From the NCBI GenBank assembly GCA_003166865.1, contig PMUP01000071.1, positions 162,179 to 221,512 on the forward strand: a DNA stretch of 59,334 nucleotides. The letters run 5' to 3'. Below the pieces are notes generated by a model. That model was not told the origin of the DNA, searched no databases, and saw only the letters and a list, made by a program, of their open reading frames with translations. The position numbers and the translations under genes were made by a program. This DNA is from Bryobacterales bacterium (GTDB taxonomy: Bacteria; Acidobacteriota; Terriglobia; Bryobacterales; Bryobacteraceae). Below are positions 34,719 to 43,213 of this stretch, piece after piece (the first letter of the stretch is position 1; each line of letters starts with the position of its first letter).

Positions 34719-34776
34719 CCAGACACCTTGTCACAGTGTCGTCTTAACATGCTATTGTCTATGACACAAGACAACC

Positions 34777-35633
34777 ATGCCGAGACTCGACCTTAACAAA
34801 TATGCCCCCAGCGCTGCGACGCTGATCCTCATCGCGGCCACTGCCTACGCCGCGCAACCCATCACCGAGATCACGCTCCCCGGAACGCGCATTTTTCCGG
34901 AAAGCATTAGTTCCACGCCGGACGGGACCCTGATTGTCGGCAGCTTGGGGCACGGCAACGTGAGCCGCATCGCGCTCGGAACCGCTCAGGTCGAAGAGTG
35001 GATCAAGGCCGGTACCGGCGGTCTGAATCAGGTGCTGGGTGTTTACGCGGACCCAAAGGGCAAAACGTTGTGGGTCTGTTCCAATAATCTGCAGAACAAG
35101 GGCGAGGCAACCGCTGCGATGGCACCGCCTACGTCACCGACACCCGCCAAGGCAGCGTGGACATGCTGAAGCCCGGCGCCAAGGTTTTGGAGATCGCCGC
35201 TAAGGATCCGCTGCTCGCGCGCGCCGACGGTCTGGCTTTCGGCGAAAAAACAATCCTCTATGTCAACAGCGTCACCGCGGGCAAGCTGCTGCGCCTGGAT
35301 TTGGGGCCGGACGGGAAATCGAAGAGCGTTGTCGACCTCAAGCTTTCGCGCCCGCTCGACCGGCCGGACGGCATGCGTGCGATTGGCAGGAACCGGCTGC
35401 TGTTGGCCGAGAACTCGGGCAAAATGGACATGGTGACGTTCGAAGGTGCGGGCCTGCGGAACGCAGTGGTCAAGACCATCAAAGAGGGACTTGAAATGAC
35501 GCCTGCGGTAACTGCGACACGCGGCATGGCCTGGATCGTTGAGGGAAAGTTGCCTTATATGAACGATGCGGCATTCAAGGACAAAGATCCCGGGCTGTTC
35601 AAAATGTACGCCGTCCTGCTACCCAAGAACTAA
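34777..35633 (+). pseudogene. Frameshifted SMP-30/gluconolactonase-like beta-propeller protein
   Basis: Two frames belong to one secreted beta-propeller. Frame 1 (34777-~35110) encodes a signal peptide, then ISSTPDGTLIVGSLGHGNVS and KTLWVCSNNLQNKGEATA. Frame 2 takes over by ~35118 with DGTAYVTDTRQGSVDMLKPG and continues to 35633 (KMYAVLLPKN). The blade between CSNNL and DGTAYVTD, normally about 30-40 residues, is missing, so the break looks like a deletion that also shifts the frame rather than a single-base slip. The family hydrolyses lactones or simply forms a sugar-binding propeller. An assembly error remains possible. Confidence 0.7.
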
Positions 35634-35768
35634 GGGCAATTCCAGCACGATAGCAAGCGGTTCTTCCTCTGACGCCGTCCGTGGGCCAGTGACGGGAGCG
35701 CGAAAAATTTGGCTCGAAAATTGTGCATGGAGCGGCGCTGGCAATTCTTAGTTTTGCGGCAAATTTGG

Positions 35769-35798
35769 TTGACGAGAGCGCCGCAACGGTGGTATAAA
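35769..35798 (+). promoter_or_regulatory. Sigma-70 promoter of the pilZ gene
   Basis: TTGACG (35769-35774) and TATAAA (35793-35798) are separated by 18 bases. A strong AGGAGG lies about ten bases before the start codon at 35842. The remaining sequence between 35634 and 35768 shows nothing recognisable. Confidence 0.6.
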
Positions 35799-35841
35799 AA
35801 ATCCTACCCCTGTCGGTAGCGAATCTTAGTCAGGAGGCAGT

Positions 35842-36246
35842 ATGTCCGCCGCCACCAGTGCAGCGAGAGCCGCCAGTCGAGCGAAGACGGTCTTAACCGA
35901 ACAGCGTTCTCACCAGCGATACCCGATTGAGCTGGACGTGGAATACCGGCTGTTGGCTAAAGGCCAGTCCGAGCTCATCGGGTCCGGCAAGACGCGCAAC
36001 ATCAGCAGCGGCGGTATGCTTTTTGAAGCCTTGGGGTCACGGCCGGCGACCGGCTCGATCGAGGTGATGCTGACTTGGCCTTTCCTGCTGGAGGGCGTTT
36101 GTCCTCTGAAGTTGGTTATGAAGGGCCGCATCGTTCGAAGCGACCTCCGTGGTGTCGCCATCCAATCCAGTTACCACGAGTTCCGCACTGCCGGTTCGCG
36201 CATGCCAAAGGACCGGCCTTTCAATTTCGTCGTGCGCGCCAAGTGA
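35842..36246 (+). CDS. PilZ-domain (c-di-GMP receptor) protein
   Basis: This 134-residue single-domain protein carries both c-di-GMP-binding signatures of PilZ: the RxxxR motif (RSHQR, ~22-26) and the [D/N]xSxxG motif (NISSGGMLF, ~55-63). PilZ proteins bind cyclic di-GMP and control motility or exopolysaccharide output. It opens the surface-polysaccharide locus and overlaps the next gene (GTGA overlap), which encodes a degenerate receiver domain. The pair may work together at the polysaccharide machinery. Confidence 0.88.
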   Translation: MSAATSAARAASRAKTVLTEQRSHQRYPIELDVEYRLLAKGQSELIGSGKTRNISSGGMLFEALGSRPATGSIEVMLTWPFLLEGVCPLKLVMKGRIVRSDLRGVAIQSSYHEFRTAGSRMPKDRPFNFVVRAK

Positions 36247-36638
36247 ACGCCGAAACCGGCTCTCCCACGGCGCTCATCGTGGACGATGACGTCGGCTTTA
36301 TTCTTTGGCTGGGTGAAATGGTCACCGCAAGCGGATATCAGGCTATCCCGGCGTTGGAGTGCCGGCAAGCTCTTACGCTGGTGAAGAAGTTGGCCTTGCG
36401 GATTGACGTGCTGGTGGTGAATCCTCAATTGCGCGGCGCCGCGCGGGCCATGAAGGTGCTTGCCAGCGAGCACCCCAGGCTGCGGGTGGTCCTGATTCGC
36501 GATCCAGCGGCGCCCGGTCCAGTGCCGGATTCAACTCACGCCACGTTAGAGCGGCCTTCGGCTTGGGAGCCCATCTCCCGGCCCCAGTGGGTCGTCAAGG
36601 TTCGGAAAGTACTGCTGCGCCCGTCCGCCGTGAAGTAG
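36243..36638 (+). CDS. Degenerate response-regulator receiver domain protein
   Basis: This 131-residue protein starts at GTG 36243 within the PilZ stop. It folds like a CheY receiver: the acidic cluster LIVDDDVG (D14-D16) is present, but the phospho-acceptor Asp is replaced by Asn60 (DVLVVNPQLRG), and the usual KP near the last strand reads ERPS. It therefore probably cannot be phosphorylated normally and would act as a protein-interaction or constitutively set module. Translational coupling to the PilZ gene suggests a complex. Its 3' end overlaps the convergent ydcF-like gene by 44 bases. Confidence 0.75.
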   Translation: MNAETGSPTALIVDDDVGFILWLGEMVTASGYQAIPALECRQALTLVKKLALRIDVLVVNPQLRGAARAMKVLASEHPRLRVVLIRDPAAPGPVPDSTHATLERPSAWEPISRPQWVVKVRKVLLRPSAVK

Positions 36639-37275
36639 CGGCGCGACGCGGCATCCGGGCCATCGCGAAACCGAATAACCGCGAAACCAGGTCAGTGGGA
36701 TAGGCGACGAATACCGAGCCCAGGATCTTGCTCCATTCCGAAAAAAACAGCTGCCGGGAACTATCGTCATTCCACCATTTGACGATGTGATAGTGAGGAT
36801 CTGTCGCTGGAACGGAAATGAACTGCACCCCGGGGCAAAACAGCGTCAACACGATGGTGGCGCGGCGGGAGTGGTAGGAGCTGGTGACCAGAAGCACGCG
36901 CTTCACATGCCGGCGGGCCAGTTCGCCGCGAAGAGCCTTCGCTTCACCGATGGTAGAGCCCGTATGGAGAGCAAGGACCTGGAACAGTTCTCTGGGGTAG
37001 CCCTTTTGCACCAGGAAGTCAACCGCAAACTCGCCTTCGGGCCGCCCCTGATAGGGCGGGCCGCTAATCAGCGCAATAGGTGCGTAGCGAAGCCTGGCGA
37101 GCTCGGCGCCGACGAGTACCCGAGGGCCCCAAAAGTCCCCGCCCAGGACCACGATAAGGTCGGCTTGATGCGGCGGTTGGGAATCAACCAGGAAGCTGCC
37201 CAGGGATGTGAGTGTCGCTTGCCAGCGAAGGGCCAAGATCGCCGTCAGGATCAACGCCAAGATCAACAGGAGCAT
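36595..37275 (-). CDS. YdcF-like (DUF218) membrane-anchored protein
   Basis: The predicted protein has 226 residues from ATG 37275. The frame is open far upstream, but that part is antisense to the TPR gene. An N-terminal transmembrane helix (MLLLILALILTAILALRW) is followed by the DUF218 domain with DLIVVLGGDFWGPRVLVG, STIGEAKALRGELA and VLLVTSSYHSRRATIVL. DUF218 proteins such as SanA, ElyC and YdcF are linked to cell-envelope and glycan carrier-lipid metabolism, and they recur in exopolysaccharide/exosortase loci. A GTACTAGTAC palindrome lies 38 bases upstream. A TTG start at 37311 is possible. Confidence 0.8.
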   Translation of the reverse strand: MLLLILALILTAILALRWQATLTSLGSFLVDSQPPHQADLIVVLGGDFWGPRVLVGAELARLRYAPIALISGPPYQGRPEGEFAVDFLVQKGYPRELFQVLALHTGSTIGEAKALRGELARRHVKRVLLVTSSYHSRRATIVLTLFCPGVQFISVPATDPHYHIVKWWNDDSSRQLFFSEWSKILGSVFVAYPTDLVSRLFGFAMARMPRRAATSRRTGAAVLSEP

Positions 37276-37312
37276 GTGACCAAAGGTGAGCGAAAACGGG
37301 CGATCGTTCAAC

Positions 37313-37322
37313 GTACTAGTAC
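37313..37322. promoter_or_regulatory. GTACTAGTAC palindrome, copy A
   Basis: This perfect 10-base palindrome lies in the divergent gap between the ydcF-like gene (start 37275) and the TPR lipoprotein gene (start 37495). The identical sequence recurs at 40875-40884. It is a candidate operator for the polysaccharide locus. Confidence 0.45.
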
Positions 37323-37494
37323 CCAACCGAGGCCTCGAATCATTTCCGTCTCTTCCATTATCGGGGGAACGCGGCAAAATGGAACAAGGACTATCATAAA
37401 GACATATAGCTTGAGACCAAACCTGGCTCGATCCGCGCCAACTCGGCGCGCGGATTCCGAGGCTCGCCACGATGCAATGCCGGAGGAGTGAAAC

Positions 37495-39780
37495 ATGAAA
37501 AAAACAGTTGGAACGTTTATGGTGCTGCTCGCGCTCACTGCTTGCACCACCAAGCGCGGCTACGTTGAGAAAGGCAACGCCTTTTTTCAGCACGGCAAAT
37601 ATCAGGATGCTGAGATCAGCTACCAGAAGGCGATCCAGAAAGATCGTAATTACGGCGAAGCATACTATCGCCTCGGGCTCGTCGCGCTTCAACAAAACAA
37701 TGCCGTGGAAGCCTACAACGCTCTGTTCCGAGCGTCCCAACTGCTCCCAACAAACATGGATGTCCAGGAGAAATTCGGGGGACTCTGTCTGGATGAATAT
37801 CTGAAAGACCCCAAGCGGCCCCAAAAGCTCTACCAGCAGGTTCAGCAATCGGCCTCGGAGCTTCTCTCGCAGAATCCCAACTCGTTTGAAGGTCTGCGGC
37901 TCAAGGGATTTTTGGCGCATGAAGACCGAAAGTCCGAGGATGCCATTTCCTACTTCCAGAAGGCGCTGCAAGTGCAGCCCGGGAATGCGCCGGTGACCAC
38001 GGCATTGGTTGCGGCCCTGGCGGAAAATGGCCGATCTCCGGAAGCCGAAAAACTCGCGCTGGATCTGCGCGCGCGGCGGAAGGACTACGGTCCGATCTAC
38101 GATGCGTTGTACAGGATCTACTTGAATTCAAATCGCCCGGCCGACGCGGAGCAGGCTCTCCAGAGCAAAGTAGACAACAATCCGAAAAATGCCGACTACA
38201 TCGTGCAACTGGCCGCGCACTACGCGCTGGGCGGCAAAACCGCGGAGATGAAAAGCGCTCTGCAGCGGATGCTGGACGATCCGAAGCTCTTCCCCAACGC
38301 GCAGTTCAGGGTGGGAGACTTCTATGTTCAACAGAAGAACTACCTGGATGCGATTCCTTACTACGAACAAGGCGCCCGTGCTCATCCGAACGAGAAAATG
38401 GCGTACCAAAAGAGAACCGTGGCCGCGTTGTTGGCCAGCGGAAAATATGACGATGCCGGGCGCTTGGTTCAGCAGATACTCAAGGAGAGTCCCAAGGACG
38501 ACGTGGCGCTGCGCGTTCGGGCGGACCTTTTGATCACCGCGGGCGGGGCCGAAAACGGGACCGCTGCGCTGGCCATCCTACAGGGTCAGTTGAATGACCA
38601 CCCGAACGACATCAATCCGGCGTTGCGATTACAATTGGGCCGCGCGTACCGGCTAAAAGGCGATCTTGACTCCGCGTTCGCGCAATTCTCAGAGGCCCTT
38701 CGAATGCATCGCAACTACCTGCCGGCGCAATACGAACTGGCCGAGATCAGCTTGCTGCTACGACGTCCGGCGGAGGCGCTGGCCCAAACCAACGCGATCC
38801 TGGCTCTTACTCCTAAGGACCAGCGGGCGCGGCTCTTACACGCCCGCAGCTTGGCGGCTAGCGGGGATCCGGGGGGCGCGCGCACCGAGCTGACCCAGTT
38901 ACTCAAGGATTCCCCGCAGGACGTCGAAGCACGCTTGGAACTCGGGTCCTTGGCACTCGAGCAGCGGAAATACCAGGAGGCCATCGCCACATTAAGCGAG
39001 CTCAAGAACAGCGGCGATCCTCGAGTTTTCGCCGGCTTGGTCGCGGCCTACGCCCGCCTGGGGCAAATGGACAAAGCCGTGGAAGCGGCCAATGAGGGAT
39101 GGAAACGGTTGCCCGATTCGACGCTGATTCGAGAGCAACTTGCTGAATCCGCCGCCGTGGGAGGAAAGTACGATCTGGCAATCCCGGAATTCCAGAAGCT
39201 GATTGCCGCCAACCCTAAGTCGCTGCAGACCTATGTGCGCCTGGGGGTGGTCTACGACATGAAAGGCGATTCCGCGGATGCGATCCGGCTGTTTCAGCAG
39301 GCCCATGATCTGGCGCCCAACGAACTGGGGCCGGCCTTGACGCTGGCCCAAGCCCTGTCCCAGGCCGGCCGCCGAGCCGAAGCCACGGCGGCCTATCAAA
39401 CCATTCTAAAAGTGCATCCCAACGATGCCACCGCCCAGAATAACGCGGCATACTTTCTGTCCGACAACGGTGGCGACTTGGATCAGGCGCTCAAGCTTGC
39501 GCAGAGCGCAGTTAAGCGGGCGCCCGATCAACCCAGCTTCGCCGATACCCTGGGTTATGTATACCTGAAGAAAGGGCTGCGCGACAGCGCCATCCAAACT
39601 TTCAGCGGCCTGGTGCGCAAGTATCCCAAGTACGCCACCTACCACTATCACTTAGGCCTGGCTCTGTATGAAACGGGCGACAAGACCAGAGCCAAGAAGG
39701 AACTTCGCGACGCCCTTGCCGCGCATCCGTCCCGCAAGGACGCCGTGCGAATCAACGAACTCCTGGCCCGAGCCGGTTAA
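37495..39780 (+). CDS. TPR-repeat lipoprotein of the PEP-CTERM/exopolysaccharide locus
   Basis: This 761-residue protein has a lipoprotein signal with lipobox LTAC (Cys17), followed by about eighteen TPR-like helical repeats running to the C-terminus (e.g. GKYQDAEISYQKAIQKDRNY, YQEAIATLSELKNSGDPRVF). The overall design resembles PrsT-type TPR lipoproteins found with exosortase/PEP-CTERM systems and AlgK/PelB-like scaffolds of polysaccharide secretion. It would sit in the outer membrane and organise the export machinery. GGAGGAG precedes the ATG. The neighbouring PEP-CTERM and Wza genes support this role. Confidence 0.82.
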   Translation: MKKTVGTFMVLLALTACTTKRGYVEKGNAFFQHGKYQDAEISYQKAIQKDRNYGEAYYRLGLVALQQNNAVEAYNALFRASQLLPTNMDVQEKFGGLCLDEYLKDPKRPQKLYQQVQQSASELLSQNPNSFEGLRLKGFLAHEDRKSEDAISYFQKALQVQPGNAPVTTALVAALAENGRSPEAEKLALDLRARRKDYGPIYDALYRIYLNSNRPADAEQALQSKVDNNPKNADYIVQLAAHYALGGKTAEMKSALQRMLDDPKLFPNAQFRVGDFYVQQKNYLDAIPYYEQGARAHPNEKMAYQKRTVAALLASGKYDDAGRLVQQILKESPKDDVALRVRADLLITAGGAENGTAALAILQGQLNDHPNDINPALRLQLGRAYRLKGDLDSAFAQFSEALRMHRNYLPAQYELAEISLLLRRPAEALAQTNAILALTPKDQRARLLHARSLAASGDPGGARTELTQLLKDSPQDVEARLELGSLALEQRKYQEAIATLSELKNSGDPRVFAGLVAAYARLGQMDKAVEAANEGWKRLPDSTLIREQLAESAAVGGKYDLAIPEFQKLIAANPKSLQTYVRLGVVYDMKGDSADAIRLFQQAHDLAPNELGPALTLAQALSQAGRRAEATAAYQTILKVHPNDATAQNNAAYFLSDNGGDLDQALKLAQSAVKRAPDQPSFADTLGYVYLKKGLRDSAIQTFSGLVRKYPKYATYHYHLGLALYETGDKTRAKKELRDALAAHPSRKDAVRINELLARAG

Positions 39781-39980
39781 GGAGCAGCTGGCGCCCTGAG
39801 GCGCGCGGGGGTGGAAGCGGGGCTGAGGCTTCCCCTCCCTTTCAGCCGTGCGCCTTGGCGGCCAGGATCGGACCTCACGACCCGTTGTCTCATCGCATGG
39901 ACAGAGTGGAGGAGTTCGCCGCTCCCTACCGCGTCAGAGAGCAAGACCAGGTTGGAAAAACAGGAAGGAACCGAACGTAT

Positions 39981-40020
39981 CAAACAAAAAACGCGGGCCT
40001 GGATTTCTCCAGGCCCGCGT
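39981..40020 (-). terminator. Intrinsic terminator of the PEP-CTERM gene
   Basis: A perfect 12-bp stem, ACGCGGGCCTGG (39991-40002) with CCAGGCCCGCGT (40009-40020), and a 6-base loop are followed on the minus strand by TTTTTTGTTTG. It lies 31 bases past the PEP-CTERM stop. It is the clearest Rho-independent terminator in the window. Confidence 0.85.
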
Positions 40021-40051
40021 CAAGAACTAACCGGCAACCAAGGAAAAGAAC

Positions 40052-40774
40052 TTAGCTCTTAGCCGACAGCTTCTTCTTCAAGGCAATACCCGCAGCCAAA
40101 CCGAAGCCAAGCAGCAACGGCAAGGAACTCGGCTCAGGAATTGTCGAGAAAAGGTCCTGCACCGTGGAAACGGTAGCATACGAGTTCGCGCCGCTTCCGT
40201 CCTGAGCAACGATGTCCTTGCTCACCGAAATTTCACCGGTCGGCGAGTAAATCACACCGGCTTCACCTATAGTGTCGTTGGAAGTGTACGCCGTAAGCAA
40301 AGCCCATTGCTGCGAACAACTGGCGGGCGGCGCTGGATTGCTGCAACCAAATTCCCCGACCGAGGCGCTCGAGCCCGTGCCGATTATTCCGCCAGTCTCG
40401 ATTAAGGCTGCGTCGTCGAGGGTAGCTGAACCTCCGCCGACTATGCTCACGGTAAAGCCGATGTCCCCATCGCTGAAGTTGTTGGCGCCCGACGCGGTCC
40501 AAGATGAGTCAAAAGTAAAACCAATCCCCGACGCACTGTTGTCCGCAAAGACCGAAACTGAGGTAGCAGGAGTTGGCGCAGGCGGGTTACTGGACCCGTT
40601 CGTGTACGAGAAATTCGCGAAATCCAAATCGCCAATATAGCAGGAATAGCCCGCCGTCAAGTATGTCGATAGCAAAGCGTCTGCGGGACACGCGCTGTCA
40701 GCGAGGGCGGGCAGAGCCGAAAGGCCCAGCGCACTGATCGCTAAAATCATATATCGTGAAAATTTGTGAGTCAC
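40052..40774 (-). CDS. PEP-CTERM sorting-domain secreted protein
   Basis: This 240-residue protein has a signal peptide (~1-25, ending ALPALA) and a C-terminal PEP-CTERM signal: PEPSSLPLLLGFGLAAGIAL followed by the basic tail KKKLSAKS. An exosortase would cut and anchor or release it at the cell surface. The middle (~26-205) is a beta-rich, Ser/Gly/Asn-rich domain without recognised catalytic residues. The exosortase itself is not in this window. A GTACTAGTAC box lies 100 bases upstream and a strong terminator follows. Confidence 0.88.
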   Translation of the reverse strand: MTHKFSRYMILAISALGLSALPALADSACPADALLSTYLTAGYSCYIGDLDFANFSYTNGSSNPPAPTPATSVSVFADNSASGIGFTFDSSWTASGANNFSDGDIGFTVSIVGGGSATLDDAALIETGGIIGTGSSASVGEFGCSNPAPPASCSQQWALLTAYTSNDTIGEAGVIYSPTGEISVSKDIVAQDGSGANSYATVSTVQDLFSTIPEPSSLPLLLGFGLAAGIALKKKLSAKS

Positions 40775-40874
40775 TCACAACCTCCTAAAAAGTATCCGAA
40801 AAGCTGTTTCAGTTGAAACCTTCACCATCGTAGGGTGAATCCTGAGCGATTGCAAGTACTTCAACTTAGGAATT

Positions 40875-40884
40875 GTACTAGTAC
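40875..40884. promoter_or_regulatory. GTACTAGTAC palindrome, copy B
   Basis: This is identical to the palindrome at 37313-37322. It lies upstream of the PEP-CTERM gene (start 40774) in the gap 40775-40969, which otherwise holds only AT-rich sequence and no gene. Confidence 0.45.
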
Positions 40885-40969
40885 GAATAACCCCCTGGCG
40901 CTCTGAGCCACGTCACTATCGGACCGGAAGTGATAGGAAACACTAGATTTTAGTAACATAGATTACCCT

Positions 40970-43213
40970 CTACTGCACGGGGGCTGACTGCGGGGGGGTG
41001 GATGTCCCGATGCTATTGCTGACAGTGGCAGTCACGGAAGCGATGCTTTCGATCAACTCCTGGCCGACCTTGACGGTGCCTTGCAGAGTGAATGGCATCG
41101 TAATCGAAAACAGCCCACCCAACCCTTCAGACGCCGTACTCGCGAACCAAGCCGCGGAAGCCTGGCTTATATCGAACGTGAATGCGGCTGTGCCGATATT
41201 GAATCCAGTCGCCGGAGTGAATGTCACGTTTAGCGAGTTCAGACTGCGCGTGGTTGAGTACCCGGTGAGCACCAGTGAAAAGCTGTTGGTGGTTTCGCCG
41301 GTAACCAGCGCGTACTCCAAGACCGGCGCTTCGGAAGGAATGGTGAACTGCAGCGTGGGGGGTGAGGACGGCGTTACATCCGCCCCGCCCGCCGTTGTGA
41401 ACGTGGGCGTCAAGGTGACGGTCTCGGCGACTGTTCCGGTTTGCAGGGGAATCTCGGATCCCGTTCCGGCGAAGTTGGCACTGGTGGTATTAGCGGGGAT
41501 GGTGAAATCCGCGGTCCGGTTGCCGGCTACGCTGCCGACTGCGAACTGGACGGCGGGATCGGTCCCGAAGCTTCCCTCGGTCGTGATCGTGAGTGTTCCT
41601 GTAAGGTCCAACGAGTATCCTTTTGACAATGTCAGGCTGATGTTGGACTGCGTGGCGGGCTGGGCGGTCCCGCTGGGACCTGAAATCGTGTAAGACGGCA
41701 ACGCGGTCGGCGCCGTTGCGTTGCCATCCAACGCGATCGCGGTCGTATTCACCATGAGAGTCCCGTTGGAAAGACCCGTCACGGTTGGCGTGAAGGTGAT
41801 CGGAAAGGAAAGCGTCTTGCTCGCCGCCAGAGTCTGCGCGGGAAGCGCCGGCACCGTAAATTGACCGTTCGCGGAGTTCGTCCCTATTAGCGAAATCGTC
41901 GCCGGAGAGGTACCCGAATTGGTGATGGTGAAGGTTACCTTCTCGGATTGGCCCACCGGGATCGAGCCGAACAATACCGCGGCGCCCGCGGTATTGGGAT
42001 CCACTGTGGTGGTAACACCGCCGGATGTATAAGAGTACGTCAGATCCGATCCCAAGCCTTGCCCCGACAAGTTAAAGAAGGCGTTACCAATAAACAATTC
42101 CCCAGTTTGGGCTCCCACCTCGGTCGGTGTATAGGTGATTGGCACGCTGAAGCTTTCGCCAGGCGTTAACGTCGCCGGCGTAACCACCGGATTAGTGAGC
42201 GTGAATGGAGGGCCCGACGTGCTAACCGAGCTGATGGTGCCAGTCGCGGTTCCTGTATTGGTAACCTGCACGATCAGGCCGTTGCTGCTTCCGACATTCC
42301 CCCGCGGAAATGTGATCGTACCGTTCGCTGTGACCGTCGTGGCGGGCTTTCCTGGTATGAGGACCTTATAGGTAAAGGTGGATGTAATCCCGTTGCCCGA
42401 AAAGTTAACCGTTTCGGTGACGCCGCCTTGGAAGGTGATTTGAATTGAGGCGGTATCCTGTTCCACAGCCGTCGGGCTGTACGTCACCAGCAACGTCAAG
42501 TTCATTTCAGAAGCCAGTCCGTAGGGGAGCTGAGGTATACCCGCGACCTGAAATGGGGATCCCGCCGGAGGCTGAGTAATCCCTGTGATTACGCCCTCGC
42601 CACTGCCCAGATTGTCAATCACCAGATCCGCGGCCGCCACGGTGTTAACTTGAGTGGCGCCGAAGGGAATCGTCCCGCCCGACGAAATCGAGACGAAATT
42701 CTTCGTAGTCTCCAAGATGTAGCCCAGCGTGAAGGACGGCGAGAAGCCTTCCAGGTCGAGCACAATGGAGTTTTGCACTGGCGCACCAGTCGTGCTGGTA
42801 CTCGGTTCCGTGTAGTTCACGGTGATCACACCGCCGGCTTCGCTTGCGCTGGTGGGAGCATACGTGATTGTGATTGTGAAGCTCTCGCCCGGGGTGAACA
42901 CTTCCGGCAGCGCTGTCAAATTGGAAGTTACCGTGAACTCAGTAGAGCCGATCGGCTGGAGCTGAGTAACGGTCGCCTGGCTGGTTCCGATGTACGTAGC
43001 TATGACGGTAGCCGTCTCTTGCGTGCCTACGGCGGTTACGAAGGGCAAAATGGAACCGTTCGCGAGGAGGGCAGACTGTCCGTTTTCGGTGGCCACCAGG
43101 CGAAAGTCGATCGTTTGCGCCGAAGCCGCGCCGGCCGCCAGCACGGCCACCAACACAGCGGGGATCAAACCGCAAAGGACCAGACGGGACAGCGTCACCA
43201 CGCGGGACAGCAT
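40970..43213 (-). CDS. Choice-of-anchor / ASH-like Ig-domain surface protein
   Basis: This 747-residue protein has a signal peptide (~1-32) followed by six to seven Ig-like ASPM-SPD2-Hydin-type repeats of about 100 residues. Each has a pattern such as NTGTATGTISSVSTSGPPFT, then TLTPGESFSVPITYTPT, common in acidobacterial secreted proteins. Such domains act as structural or adhesive modules. The start codon directly follows the stop of the upstream gene (TAG then ATG, zero gap). It is the last member of the minus-strand operon that begins with the NusG-like gene. Confidence 0.75.
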   Translation of the reverse strand: MLSRVVTLSRLVLCGLIPAVLVAVLAAGAASAQTIDFRLVATENGQSALLANGSILPFVTAVGTQETATVIATYIGTSQATVTQLQPIGSTEFTVTSNLTALPEVFTPGESFTITITYAPTSASEAGGVITVNYTEPSTSTTGAPVQNSIVLDLEGFSPSFTLGYILETTKNFVSISSGGTIPFGATQVNTVAAADLVIDNLGSGEGVITGITQPPAGSPFQVAGIPQLPYGLASEMNLTLLVTYSPTAVEQDTASIQITFQGGVTETVNFSGNGITSTFTYKVLIPGKPATTVTANGTITFPRGNVGSSNGLIVQVTNTGTATGTISSVSTSGPPFTLTNPVVTPATLTPGESFSVPITYTPTEVGAQTGELFIGNAFFNLSGQGLGSDLTYSYTSGGVTTTVDPNTAGAAVLFGSIPVGQSEKVTFTITNSGTSPATISLIGTNSANGQFTVPALPAQTLAASKTLSFPITFTPTVTGLSNGTLMVNTTAIALDGNATAPTALPSYTISGPSGTAQPATQSNISLTLSKGYSLDLTGTLTITTEGSFGTDPAVQFAVGSVAGNRTADFTIPANTTSANFAGTGSEIPLQTGTVAETVTLTPTFTTAGGADVTPSSPPTLQFTIPSEAPVLEYALVTGETTNSFSLVLTGYSTTRSLNSLNVTFTPATGFNIGTAAFTFDISQASAAWFASTASEGLGGLFSITMPFTLQGTVKVGQELIESIASVTATVSNSIGTSTPPQSAPVQ

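Noticed and set aside
37276-37971. N-terminal 232-codon extension of the ydcF-like frame
   Set aside because: It is antisense to the TPR lipoprotein gene; the conserved DUF218 protein begins with its membrane helix at 37275.
39791-39804. GCGCC-CTGA-GGCGC hairpin after the TPR gene as a terminator
   Set aside because: The stem is only five pairs with no U-tract; too weak to list as a feature.
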